DNA of 64,000 bases, from NCBI GenBank assembly GCA_021397845.1, contig CM038039.1:4085731-4149730 (forward strand), given 5' to 3'. This DNA is from Areca catechu. Lineage: Eukaryota > Streptophyta > Magnoliopsida > Arecales > Arecaceae. This document shows positions 21,060 through 31,787 of this stretch, in pieces. Position numbers and translations under genes: made by a program. How positions within the stretch are numbered: the stretch's first letter is position 1; every line of letters begins with the position of its first letter. Below the pieces are notes generated by a model, which saw only the letters and a program-made list of their open reading frames with translations, was not told where the DNA came from and did no database searches.

Positions 21060-21890
21060 CTTTGGGTCGCCTTCATGCTCGCGCAGACAACACAGTTTCT
21101 GCACCGTCTTCCAGGCCGAAGCCCGGGACCTCCGGATTGAGCTTGGTGCCGCAGGCTTTCTCAAGCCTTGCGCGGCTCACTGAGCTGTGCTCCGGGCTTG
21201 CGTGGGCGAACGGGTTCGGCGCCACCTTCCAGGCCGAAGCCCAGGATCTTCCGGACTGAGCTCGATGCCGCAGGCTTTCTCAAGCCTTGCGCGGCTTGCT
21301 GAGCTATGCTCCGGGCTTGCGTGGGCGAACTGGGTTCGGTGCCACCTTCCAGGCCGAAGCCCAGGATCTTCCGGACTGAGCTCGATGCCGCAGGCTTTCG
21401 CAAGCCTTGCGCGGCTTGCTGAGCTGTGCTCCGGGCTTGCGTGGGCGAACTGGGTTCGGCGCCACCTTCCAGGCCGAAGCCCAGGATCTTCCGGACTGAG
21501 CTCGATGCCGCAGGCTTTCTCAAGCCTTGCGCGGCTTGCTGAGCTGTTCTCCGGGCTTGCGTGGGCGAACTGGGTTCGGCGCCACCTTCCAGGCCGAAGC
21601 CCAGGATCTTCCGGACTGAGCTCGATGCCGCAGGCTTTCTCAAGCCTTGCGCGGCTTGCTGAGCTGTGCTCCGGGCTTGCATGGGCGAACTGGGTTCGGC
21701 GCCACCTTCCAGGCCGAAGCCCAGGATCTTCCGGACTGAGCTCGATGCCGCAGGCTTTCTCAAGCCTTGCGCGGCTTGCAGAGCTGTGCTCCGGGCTTGC
21801 GTGGGCGAACTGGGTTCGGCGCCAGCTTCCAGGCCAGAGCCCAGGATCTTCCAGACTGAGCTCGATGCCGTAGGCCTTCTCGTCGACGTT
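21060..21890. repeat. 120-bp tandem array between antisense gene and pol
   Basis: About seven units with the core units nearly identical: GCTGTGCTCCGGGCTTGCGTGGGCGAACTGG, then GGCGCCACCTTCCAGGCCGAAGCCC, then CTCGATGCCGCAGGCTTTC. The unit is a multiple of three, so frames stay open on both strands (21161-21763 minus, 21187-21873 plus). These are not genes. The position matches the arrays in A and, less clearly, C, but the unit sequence differs from A. Confidence 0.92.
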
Positions 21891-21961
21891 AGAAGGGAGT
21901 GCTTGAAGTGGGGAAGCTTTGTTACAGAAACTGGGAGCCTTACATCACTGGTAGTACATTC

Positions 21962-23183
21962 TCAGGTTTGAGGAGTTCCACGTCCGGGGGAACCTGGCAC
22001 CTCCCAATTCTTCCAAGTAATATGCTCCATGAGGGAGGGCTCTGCCACCCGATACGGGCATTCCCAGTTGGGCGATAGCTTGCCACATTCCCGTGGTTGG
22101 GAGGCTTCGGCTCGCCGGAGGACCAAGTCTCCGGGACGAAAAACCTTAGACCGCACTCGGGAGTTGTAATATCTGGCAACACGTTGCCGGTACGCCGCCA
22201 TTCGGATTCGGGCCCTGTCCCTTGTTTCCTCGAGAAGGTCTAGGTTGAGCATCATCCTGGCCGGGTTTTCTGCTCGTCGTATTGCTCCACGCGCAGCATG
22301 GGTAGGCTGAGCTCGATCGGGATGACTGCCTCGGCTCCGAAACGAGGTTGAATGGAGTTTCGTCGGTAGCCATCCTTGGGGTGGTGTGGTATGCCCAAAG
22401 GATGCTGGGAAGCTCATCGGCCCACCTGCCCTTGGCCTGGTCCAGCCGCGTGCGGAGGCCCTGAAGAATGGTCATGTTCGTGACTTCGGCCTCCCCGTTG
22501 GTCTGAGGGTGCGCCACCGAGGTAAAGCGATGCCTGATGCCGAGATCGCTGCAGAATTCTTCGAATTCCCGGCAGTCGAACTGGCGTCCATTGTCGGTGA
22601 CCACAGTGTGGGGGAGGCCGAAGCGGCAGACGATGGACTTCCAGAAGAACTTGGCGACGTTTGCTTCGGTGATCCTTGCCAAGGGTTCGGCCTCGACCCA
22701 CTTCGTGAAGTAGTCGATAGCCACTATCAAGAACTTCCGCTAGCCGGACGCCGGCGGGAATGGGCCCAGGAGGTCCATCCCCCACTGGGCGAATGGCCAG
22801 GGGGCTGAGAGCTGAGAGATTGGATTGGAGGGTTGCCGCTGCACCGTGGCGTGACGCTGGCACCGGTCGCATTTCTTCACGAAGTCGGCGGCGTCTTCCT
22901 TCATTGTTTCCCAGAAGTAGCCCTGGCGGAGGGCCTTGTACGCCAATGCCCTGCCCCCCACGTGGTTCCCGCAGATGCCTTCGTGAATCTCCTGGAGCAC
23001 AAGCTTGGCTTCTGTGGGTCCTACGCACTTGAGGAGGGGGTAGGAGTAGGATCTCCGATACAACTGCCCGTCCATCAGGACAAAGCGCACGGCCTTTTTC
23101 CTGATGAGGCGAGCCGCCTGTTGGTCCTCCGGCAGGGTGCCGCTGGCGATGTACGCAGCATACTTGTCCATCCAGCTGGGCTC
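21962..23183 (-). pseudogene. Integrase of element B, interrupted
   Basis: Starts after the TAG at 23184-23186 with EPSWMDKYAAY. The zinc-binding HHCC region is present (EIHEGICGNH, KKCDRCQRHA). The core follows with D (AIDYFTKWVEAEPL), D (VTDNGRQFD) and E (TNGEAEVTN), all three catalytic acids. The C-terminal part has QRVARYYNSRVR and LSPNWECPYRVAEP. Lesions: TAG at 22740-22742 (SG*RKFLIVAIDY, Gln expected), and one-base frameshifts near 22341 and near 22266. It ends just before the tandem array. Confidence 0.88.
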
Positions 23184-24340
23184 CTAGCTGACCTGATGGA
23201 CCTCCGCCGGTGCTTCGAGGCTTGGGACCTCAAGGCGCTCCACATGAGCGCGTCCCAGCATCGTGTCCGGCAGGGTCGCCAGCCGGGAGAGGGCGTCCGC
23301 ACGGGCGTTCTCCCGGTGGGGAATGTGGAAGATGTTGAAGCGGCGGAACTTAGACGCGCCCGCCTTGACGAGCTCCAAGTACTTCGCCATTTGGGGGTCG
23401 TGCACAACGTACTCCCCGGATACCTGCCCCGCCACGAGCTGGGAGTCAGTGAAAGCTCTGAGGTTGGTCATGCCCAGCTCGCGGGAGACTCTCAGTCCGG
23501 CAAGAAGTGCCTCGTACTCCGCCTGGTTATTTGTCGCGGGGAATTGGAAATGGAGTGCACACTCGGTGACGACCCCGTCGCCGTTGGCAAGGATGAGCCC
23601 GGCTCCGCTCCCGCCGGAGTTCGAGGCTCCATCCACATGGAGGATCCAGGCGTCCTCTCCGGGCTCATCGGTGCCAACCTCCATCGGCTGGGCCGGGGGG
23701 CCTTCCTCGGGCTCCTTGCCCAAGCCTGCACACTCGACCAAGAAATCGGCCAGCACCTGTGCCTTCATGGCCGACCTTGGTCTGTATGCAATGTCGAACT
23801 CGCTGAGTTTCAGTGCCCACTTGGCCAGTCGTCCCGAAGTATCGGGTCGGCTGAGCACCGCTTTCAGCGGTTGGTCCGTCAAGACGGCGATGGGGTGAGC
23901 TTGGAAGTAGGGCCTGAGACGCTGGGCAGACACTATTAGCGCAAAAACAAGTTTCTCAGGCCGGGAATACCTGAGCTCCGCGTCTCGGAGAAGTTTGCTG
24001 GTATAGTACACCGGCCGCTGGAGCTCCTGGTCGTCGGTTCGGACCAAGACAGAGCTGACGGCCTCCGGGGTAACCGCCAGGTAGAGGGCAAGCTCCTCCC
24101 CCTCCTCAGGCCTGGACAGTAAAGGTGGCGAGGCGAGCGTCTTCTTCAGCTCCTCGAAGGCCTGCTGACACTCCTTGGTCCAAGCAAAGCCATTCATCTT
24201 CCTCAGCACCTTGAAGAAGGGACGGCATCGGTCCGCCGACCTGGAAATAAAACGGCTAAGGGCCGCGACTCGGCCGGTCAATCGTTGCACCTGCTTCTTG
24301 GAGGCGGGCTGCTCCATGTCCAGGATGGCCTGGACCTTTT
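23184..24340 (-). pseudogene. RT end, RNase H and second RNase H of element B
   Basis: From the frameshift near 24341 the frame reads EKVQAILDMEQPASKKQVQR (RT connection) and RFISRSADRCRPFFKVLRK. The retroviral-type RNase H follows (VLRTDDQELQRPVYYTSKLL, LTDQPLKAVL). After a linker comes a second, archaeal-type RNase H (ILHVDGASNSGGSGAGLIL, NNQAEYEALLAGL, FTDSQLVAGQ, HIPHRENARADALSRLA). Dual RNase H domains are established for the Tat lineage. This stretch has no internal stop but is cut off at both ends. Confidence 0.88.
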
Positions 24341-25417
24341 CGGGTTGGCCTCGATTCCTCTCTGAGTCACCATAAACCCCAGGAACTTGCCGGCGGAGAC
24401 GCCGAAAGCGCACTTTGCCGGGTTCAGCTTCATCTGATGGCACCGGAGGTTGCCGAACGTCTCCATCAAGTCAGCCACGTGGTCCGAATCGAGTTTGCTC
24501 ATCACCAGCATGTCGTCCACGTACACCTGCATGTTGCGGCCTATCTGGTCTTTGAAGATTCTATTGACCAGACGTTGGTACGTCGCCCCTGCATTCTTGA
24601 GGCCGAAAGGCATCATCCTGTAGCAAAAAGTCCCGCGGTCAGTTATGAAGGCAGTGTGCTCTTCGTCCTCCGGGTTCATCCGGATCTGGTTGTATCCGGA
24701 GAAGGCGTCCATGAACGACAAGAGGCGATGCCCTGAAGTGGTGTCGACCAGTTGGTCGATCTTTGGAAGAGGGAAATTATCCTTTGGGCAAGCTTGGTTG
24801 AGGTCGGTGTAGTCCACACAGATCCTCCACTTACCGCTACTCTTCTTTACCATGACCACGTTCGCCAGCCAGCTAGGGTACTGGACCTCTCGGACGAAAC
24901 CGGCGGCGAGGAGCTTCTCTACTTCCTCGTTGATCGCCTTCTGCCTCTCCATGGCGAAGCTTCTCTTCTTCTGGCGGACCGGGCGGCAACTTGGGTCTAC
25001 GTTCAGCCTGTGCATAATAACCTCGGGCGGGATGCCCGGCATGTCGGCTGCTGACCAGGCGAACACGTCAGTGTTGGCGCGGAGGAACTCCAGCAAGCGG
25101 GTTCGCTCTTCCTCGGGGAGCTGGGCCCTGACTTGCACCGTCTTCAGGGGATCCGAACCGAGGGGAAAAGTCAGCAGGCGCTCTACGGGCCCTCCTCTGG
25201 GTTCCTTCTCTCTCAGATCGAGGTCGTCGATATCATGGGCGAGCTCCGCGCCCCTGGCGCCTGAGACCGTCTGGAGGCAGAGCGGGACTGGCTGGATCGT
25301 CCCCCTCATCTCTCCGAGCCCGGAAGGCGTGGGGAACTGCACCAACAGCCTCCTCGTGGAGATGGTGGCATCCAGTTGGTTGAGCCCGGGATGCCCGAGA
25401 ATGGCGTTGTAAGGCGA
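24341..25417 (-). pseudogene. Reverse transcriptase of element B
   Basis: Follows a frameshift near 25420. RT motifs in order: RQKKRSFAMERQKAI, WLANVVMVKKSSGKWRICVD, LNQACPKDNFPLPKID, LSFMDAFSGYNQI, TFCYRMMPFGLKNAGATYQR and the catalytic YVDD (MQVYVDDMLVMSK). The domain is complete to GFMVTQRGIEANP, where a one-base deletion near 24341 shifts the frame. Similar to other Tat RTs; transcribed from the right LTR. Confidence 0.9.
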
Positions 25418-27384
25418 AGGAGCCTGACGACGGTGAATGTTATTAGGACGGTCGCTTGCCGGGGCGGGGATCCGGCAGTGACCGGGAGAGTGATCTCCCC
25501 TTCGACCCCCACTGAGTCCCCTGTAAAACCTACCAGGGGGGTGTGCACTGGCTTCAGCTGTTCGGGGGACAAATTCATCCGAGAGAATGCATCGTAAAAA
25601 AGTACGTCAGCCGAGCTTCCACTATCCACCATGATTCGATGTACAGGATGCTTCGCGATGGTCATCTCGACCACCACGGCATCGTTGTTTACATTATCAT
25701 TAATTTTCCCTCCTTTGGGAGGGATTACATTCTCCGGGACTTCCCGGGCTCTCTTCATTGCTCGGCCGGACCCGCACGAGATCATGCCCACGGGCTTCTC
25801 CGTCGGGCGATTGTCGATCGCAGGGACAGGTGGTAGGGCCGCGAGCGGCTGTCCTTCAGAGGGGGCCTCGTTCTTGACGAACTTCCTGAGGTAACCCCTC
25901 CTGATCAGCTCCTCAATCTCCCGCTTTAGATGGCGACACTCCTCCGTGTCATGCCCGTGCTCGCGATGGAACTGGCAGTACTTTGATTTGTCTCGGACGG
26001 CTCTCGGGTTCTGAGGAGGAGGTCGGCGGAGGTAGCGCTCGCCCTCGATTTCCATGAGGATCTTCGTTCGAGGTGCGAGGAGAGGGGTGTACCTCCGCTC
26101 GGGAGTGGCTTCGCCCCTCGGCTTTGGATTTGGGCGGAGGTCGGCAGATGGCCCGGGCCTCCGAGCTCCCGGGGCGTCCCTCGGGAGCGGCTTCTTTGGA
26201 GTCTTCCCGTCCAGCTCTCGACGGGTGCGGTCGGCCTCCTCCGCTCGGATGTACTTGTGGGCGCGGAGGAGGAGCTCGGAATACGTCCTGGGCGGCTTCT
26301 TGTCCAGGGAATAGGTTAGGCGGGACGTCTTGAGTCCACGCTTCAAGGCCAGCATGGCGACGGGCTCGTCCAAGCTGTAGATCTCCAGTGCTGCGGTCTT
26401 GAACTGGGTGATGTAGTCCCGGAGCAGCTCCTGGTCCTGCTGGCGGATGGAAAAGAGGTTGTCCACCTCTCTTGGCACCTTTCGACAAGCGTTGAAGTGC
26501 GCCACAAACTTTCCTTCCAACTGATGGAAGGAGCAAATGGATCCGGGCTCGAGGCGGGTGAACCAGACTCGAGCGGCCTTCCGAAGGGTTGCCGGGAAGG
26601 CGATGCACAGAAGGGCGTCGGTGGCCCCCTGGACCCTCATGAGAGCCTTATAGCTCTCCAAATTATCCAGGGGGTCGGTGGTTCCGTCGTAGGGATCCAC
26701 CTGCGGCATGCGGAACCGTTTCGGGATTGGTTCCGCCTGGATTTCTTCAGAGAAAGGGGGGCGGGAGTCGTAGCCCGCCGGGTCTGCCGACGAGTTCTGC
26801 AGGTCGGCGAATCGGCGGGCGAACTCCGCCAGCTTGCGCTCATGCTCCTCCAGGCGCCTCTCGGCCTGGCGCCTGATGGCTTCATCGGTGGAGTCTTCCA
26901 CCGAGGCTGCGGGTGAAGGGGGCGCCGATCGGTCTCGGCGCGAGGTCTGGCCTCGGCGTCGCTTGCTGCGATGCGCCGTTTCGGCCCCGTCGGCCAGGGA
27001 TCGACTCTCGTGATCCTCTGAATCGGAATAGTTTCTCTTTGCAGGAGCTTGGTGGCTCCCCCGGGGGTTGGAGATGGCCCTCGGATGGGATGGCCTGCCC
27101 TGGATTGAGCGTAGGCTCCCGCGCTGCCCCGCGGCTCGGGCCGCGGGGATCCCTGGCTGCGGCTGAGTGGCTAGGGACCGTTGCTGATACTGAAGCTGTC
27201 GGACCGCTGAGGTCAAGGTCTGCAGCTGCTGGACGATGGCCGCAAGGGATCCGTCCACCGGGGTAGGCTGCTGTGGAAGAGGAGGGGGAGCCGGAAGCTC
27301 CCTTTCGGGGCTGTGGCCCCCTGGAGGGGAGTGGACATCCCCCACACGGCTGGTGGACGCCTCACGACCACGAGTGACCACCAT
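25418..27384 (-). pseudogene. Gag and aspartic protease of element B
   Basis: The ATG at 27384 gives MVVTRGREASTSR, equivalent to A. The open frame runs about 650 residues until a one-base deletion near 25418-25424, where the expected RLPSAYNAILG is lost. The gag core lies around residues 210-370 (DPYDGTTDPLDNLESYKALM, RVWFTRLEPGSI, FVAHFNACRKVPRE, LKRGLKTSRLTYSLDKKPP). YCQFHREHGHDTEECRHLK is a CxxH...HxxxxC knuckle-like motif. Protease follows with an intact active site (HRIMVDSGSSADVLFYDAF). Gag and protease share one frame. An upstream extension to 27423 has no ATG. Confidence 0.9.
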
Positions 27385-27445
27385 TGCTGGGGAGCGTGAC
27401 ACCTGCAGAAAGCTGGTTCCCACTAGGGGTTAGTGTCCTGCCCCC

Positions 27446-27461
27446 CCTACCTGGCGCGCCA
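27446..27461 (-). promoter_or_regulatory. Primer binding site candidate, element B
   Basis: After the 5' LTR end (GGCAACA) and a GAT spacer the minus strand reads TGGCGCGCCAGGTAGG. TGGCGCGCCA is itself a palindrome. Position and the TGG start fit a tRNA primer site; the tRNA was not identified. Confidence 0.7.
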
Positions 27462-27464
27462 ATC

Positions 27465-29007
27465 TGTTGCCGCTCTCGCCGCCGCGCCCGTGCCTCGGAT
27501 CAGCCGATCCTTCCTGACCGCCTGGCGAGGGAGCCTCCCTTCCCGCGGAGAACCTGCAACAAAGGGGTTAGAGGACCCTGGCCGGGGATCCCGGCGAGGG
27601 AGCTCCGACGGTCAAGTCAGTAGACGACGAGAGGGAACAGTCTCCCCTGCCGGACCCTCTAAAGGGTTCCAGACTTAGAGAGTTAACTGGTGAATGAAAC
27701 GCTCTGGGGACCAGAATCTCGGCTGGGCCTCCTTGCCGAGCTCACGCCCAGTGTTCCCCTCTCGGGATTTCTGGTTTCTCTCTCGGAGCAAGGCCTTGTG
27801 CCGGTGCTTCCTCCTTGTCCCCAGGCTAATTGGCTTACCTTGTCGTCCCCAGATCCTTCCCTCTTTATCTTCCCTCGTCGTGCGTTTGTCTTTTTCCTCC
27901 TCGGAAGCTCCCCTCCCCGTCCTCTTCTCTTTCCCTTTTTGGTGAAGGAGGCCAGGCGGCTTCCTGACCTCGTCCGCCGGGCCCAGCAGGGAAAAGGCAA
28001 AGATAGAAGAGAAAGAGGGGAGGGCGGTGCTGGCAGGGCGGCTGGTCAGGCCTCGGGCTCCGTAAGAGCGCTCTCTTCCCCAAGCGCGGGCGCCATCCAT
28101 CTATAGGGCCTGTTCCGTCAGGATCGGGTCTCTCGGCTGCGGGTCCTGCCGGGCCGACGCAAGTGATGTTCCGCGTGCCGCCGCCCTCCGTACGGGACGC
28201 CGTCTGGGATTCGTACGGCCCGAGGGACGGCCTCGGGGCCCGTCTTTCTCCCCGGGGCCCTCTCCGTGCGAGCGGTCTGACCTCGGTTGAGTCGGACCCG
28301 TCCCCGGGGGGCCAACTGGCGAGGGGCGAGGGATCAGCCGATCTCGCTTAGGTGGACCCCTCCTGGGTGGACACCTGGCGAGGTGGCAGAAGGTCGCCTG
28401 GCTTCGGCCGAGGTGGGCCCGTCTCCGGGCGGCCACCTGACGAAGGGCGGAGAGTCAGCCGACCTCGGCTTAGGTGGACCCCTCCTGGGTGGACACCTGG
28501 CGAGGTGGCAGAAGGTTGCCTGGCTTCGGCCGAGGTGGGCCCGTCTCCGGGCGGCCACATGGCGAAGGGCGGAGAGTCAACCGACCTCGGCTTCGGTGGA
28601 CCCCTCCTGGGTGGACACCTGGCGAGGTGGCAGAAGGTCGCCTGGCTTCGGCCGAGGTGGGCCCGTCTCCGGGCGGCCACCTGGCGAAGGGCGGAGAGTC
28701 AGCCGACCTCGGCTTCGGTGGACCCCTCTGGGTGGACACCTGGCGAGGCGGCAAGGAATCGCCCGACCTTGGCCGACCTCACTTAGGCGGACCCCTCCGG
28801 GCTCGGGCGCCAATGAGGTGGTAGAGGAACTCCGAGCCGAGCTCGACCTCGGCGAGGGCGGTTTGCCTTAGACAGTCATCGGGCGGTGTAGTCTTGCCGA
28901 TCCTGGCTTTGAGGATGTGGCGCTGACTTGGCCGGGGAAACATACACGTGGCTCGCTCGTATTCGACGATACCTGAGCCCGGCCACGTCACTGTCACGGC
29001 TGTAACA
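27465..29007 (-). repeat. Element B 5' LTR (right)
   Basis: 1,543 bp, near-identical to the left LTR. The 123-bp array is at 28341-28800. On the minus strand CCCTATAGATGG near 28097-28108 is a TATA-like candidate for sense transcription; the left copy has CCCATAGATGG there. The outer end is TGTAACA followed by ggttg. Confidence 0.94.
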
Positions 29008-29012
29008 GGTTG
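29008..29012. repeat. Target site duplication of element B, right copy (ggttg)
   Basis: Exact repeat of 16457-16461. Copia sequence resumes directly after it. Confidence 0.93.
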
Positions 29013-30863
29013 CACCAGTCCTGATTGAAGGAACTGGGTCTAGCCAAGCTACTAACTCATCTACAGAGATCTAGCATCCATGCATGTTGGGTATTGAGCT
29101 TGCATCATCGTCTCTAAATATTAATACCACGATTGACCCGTCTTCATTGTTGGCCTCAAATTTTGTAAATTTTCCTTCGCTGAAAACTAGATCCCTCGAG
29201 ACAAAAACTTCTTGTGTATCGAGGTTGTATAGTTTCTATTCCTTTTAGGCGTAGGGATAACCAATGAAGATACACTTTCAAGCCCTTTGATGAAATTTAT
29301 CGTAGACCCATGATTTCCAATGAGCAAAGCATACGGACCCAAAAATTTGAATGTGATCATTTTTTGGTTTTCATCTAAAAAGCACATCGTTAGGTGTCTT
29401 TCTTGATAAAAGATGTGTTAGAGTATAATTAATGAGATAAATCACTACTAAGATACACTCACCCCAAAATTTAATAAATAGTTGTCCTGCTTCGAAGCTT
29501 AAGGCCCTCACTACATTAAGAATATGTCGATGCTTACGTCCTACTCTTTCATTTTGTTACGAAGTGTCAATGCAGGTGATTTGGTGTATTATCCTCTTAT
29601 TTGAGTAAAACTGCTATAGCGAACCCGACATAAATTTTCGATCATTATCTGATCTGATTATCTTAATTGTATGCCCAAATTGAGTTTTAACTATATTTTA
29701 TAACTTTATCAATAGCCCATGTGTTTCAGATTTTTTCTTCATAAAAAATATCCAAGTCTCTCGACTATGATCATCAACTATGCTCAGGGAATATCGTGCA
29801 CCCGATATGGATGTCGTGTTATAAAGTCCCCACAAATTATAATGAATTAAATCAAAGATGGTAGTAGCTTTATTTTCACTAATATTAAAAGGTGTTCTAA
29901 CTTGTTTCAAGCATAAGCATATATCACGGGAATCACTAAAAAATTGTTAATTAAAAAACTAGGAATTAAATTTAAAGCAGGGTGAGATGGATGGCCTAGT
30001 TGCTGATGCCATAAATCATAGTTGTTTGTCATGGTTGCTTGACGTGCTGATAATGGTGCCACACGCCCAAGCTTATAGACCCCTCCTTGCAATTCACCAA
30101 CTCCAATTAACTTCTTTGAGGTGAGGTCATGTATAAGACAAAAATTAGAAAAAAACAATCACGAAGCAATTTAGATCTACTGTCAACTTTTCAATCAAAA
30201 TCAAACTACAAGTAAAGTCGAAAACATAAAGAACATCTTGCAAAATTAAATTCGGGCATAATTACACTTGTCTCATTGCCTTAGCTCGAATCGTTCTCCC
30301 ATTTGGGAGTTGTATAGGATATGATGCTTTTATTTTGTTAGTTTTGTCAAGATACTCTAGTCATCCGATCATGTGCATTGGGGCTTCCATGTCCAATATC
30401 CAGTCTATGGTATCATTACGAGTAAAATCCTATATGATATTTGTTCGATTGACCCCTTCTTATCATTCAAGAGTGCCAGAAGTTACTGATATTGCTTGTT
30501 GGTGAAGGTTGGGCCTATTTGGATCAAACTTTCGATCGGATCTATGGCTTGAGCAAAACAGGCAGCTATTCAATTGTAAATCATCCAATGACTTGTCTCA
30601 AGTGCACTAGTTTCTGGCTTATTCAAAGTTCTGTCAATGAATCCGAACTTGTTCTTTGCTTATAGGGCATTCTTCATCGCCCTCGCCCATGTTGAATTGT
30701 TGCTACCAGTGAGGGAGCAACAGACTAATGGGGTTCCCGAATTATTTGAGGAATTCATTTGGTATGATGATGGTATCTCTGCCACCTTTTTCTAATCAGC
30801 CATGATGAGTCGAGGTCGTGGATTGAAAAGGCTACTAGGGTTTCGTTGATATCAGGATCTTTG
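29013..30863 (-). pseudogene. Copia gag-integrase remnant of element E
   Basis: On the minus strand, gag-like sequence near 30610-30730 reads LTGSNNSTWARAMKNAL and AKNKFGFIDRTL with a stop between. GAG-pre-integrase sequence at 29907-30158 includes LWHQQLGHPSHPALN. The integrase core start at 29698-29910 includes HYNLWGLYNTTSISGARY and VDDHSRETWIFF. 29187-29387 reads later integrase/linker sequence. Frames are full of stops. The order, gag-IN and then RT beyond element B, is that of Ty1/copia. Confidence 0.78.
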
Positions 30864-30873
30864 CTTGATACCA
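30864..30873 (-). promoter_or_regulatory. Primer binding site of element E
   Basis: The minus strand reads TGGTATCAAG directly inside the right LTR, close to the TGGTATCAGAG commonly paired with initiator-Met tRNA. Confidence 0.6.
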
Positions 30874-31787
30874 TGTAAAATTTGGAAATAAGATGAGAAT
30901 TTCTCTCTTGATACCATTAGATGTCAAGTACAACTAATATTAAGGGTGCAAATGGGTCGGTCGGACCGGGTCTTGAGTGACCCCGATTCGACCTGGTTTT
31001 TTGATCGGATCCTAATATTAGACCTGGACACAACCTACTAGAAAATTAGATCGGGTCGGGTCAGGTCCATTATCAAAATTTTCAACCCAACGGATCATTC
31101 GGGTTGGATCGGGTCCATAAATAACCTAGTTATAATCTGAAAAAAATGGATCTAAATATGATCCGGATAAAATATAGACAACTATATTTTAATTATTATA
31201 TAGCTAACTATTATTAATCATAAAATAAATAACAAACAATATTATTTTCAAAATAAATTAAGATATAAAACTAATTATAATTCTACCTCTATGTTAAAAA
31301 TAAGTTCCATATAAGTTTTAAATTATAATTTAAAGGTCTAAATAGATATAATTTTAATAGTATTAGTATGTTTAAATCGGGTCGAGTCGGGTTGAGTCCA
31401 AATTCAGTAAACCCAAACCAGACCCAGAAAATAGAATGGGTCTAATTTTAGGATCCAACCCAGATCCACTGGTCCTAAAAAATGAGTTGGATTGGATCTA
31501 AATGGATCGGGTAGGGCCGGGTCAACCTTAACTAATATATAGGCTATATTGGCCAATTTGTACAAAAACAAAATAGATAAAGAATTTCCATAATTTGTCA
31601 ATCCTCACAATCTATCATCCCTATAATCTCTCACAATTAATTCCTGAACCATCAATATTATGTTTGTAGATTTTGATCTACTAATTCTATATTTACAGAT
31701 TTTGGTCCATCAATTCCATATTTATAGATTCTGATTCATAATTCATAATTATATATTTATGGGTTCCATATTTGCAACTCATTTAAT
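30874..31787 (-). repeat. Element E 5' LTR (right), interrupted by MITE
   Basis: Matches the left LTR once 30941-31530 and one 8-bp duplication are taken out, leaving about 316 bp. The outer end is indistinct (ACTCATTTAATA). Confidence 0.7.
30941..31530. mobile_element. hAT-type MITE with perfect 8-bp target duplication
   Basis: A 590-bp AT-rich insertion starting TAAGGGTGCAAATGGGTCGG. Its reverse complement from the other end starts TAAGGTTGACCCGGCCC, so the terminal inverted repeats begin TAAGG. Exact actaatat copies flank it (30933-30940 and 31531-31538). Eight-base duplications and GGGTGCAAATGGGTCGG ends are typical of plant hAT miniature elements. It encodes no transposase. Confidence 0.85.

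Larger units (their letters stand above)
16462..29007 (-). mobile_element. Element B: complete Tat/Retand-like Ty3/gypsy retrotransposon
   Basis: A 12,546-bp element with 1.55-kb LTRs (TGTTGCC...GTAACA) and perfect ggttg flanks. On the minus strand, from right to left: 5' LTR, PBS, gag, protease, RT, RNase H, a second RNase H, integrase, a 120-bp tandem array, an antisense three-exon gene, polypurine tract and 3' LTR. The second RNase H after the usual one is a known mark of the Tat lineage. By eye the LTRs differ at about two dozen positions in 1,545 (near 98.4% identity), so the insertion is recent. Gag-pol nevertheless has at least four frameshifts and two stops. The antisense gene is open. 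Confidence 0.94.
14302..31787 (-). mobile_element. Element E: decayed Ty1/copia element split by element B
   Basis: Similar LTR-like blocks lie at 14302-14592 and 30874 to about 31787 (TGTAAAATTTGRAAA..., ATTTCTCTCTTRATACCATTAGATG, ...CATATTTGCAACTCATYTAATA). On the minus strand TGGTATCAA lies directly inside the right block, resembling an initiator-Met tRNA primer site. TTTGAGGGAAAG lies inside the left block as polypurine tract. Gag, GAG-pre-integrase, integrase, RT and RNase H remnants appear in copia order (integrase before RT). All frames are broken. Element B cut it between the integrase and RT regions. Confidence 0.8.

Noticed and set aside
21161..21873. 200- and 228-codon ORFs across the 120-bp array of element B
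   Set aside because: 120 is a multiple of three, so any stop-free frame stays open. Both strands are open equally, which marks repeat, not gene.
17341..21890. Possible CRISPR-like arrays (regular repeats)
   Set aside because: The repeats are contiguous with no unique spacers, in a plant nuclear context inside LTR elements.
22833..23939. 368-codon plus-strand ORF opposite integrase and RNase H
   Set aside because: It is the antisense shadow of a GC-rich pol region whose minus-strand frame shows clear integrase and RNase H motifs.
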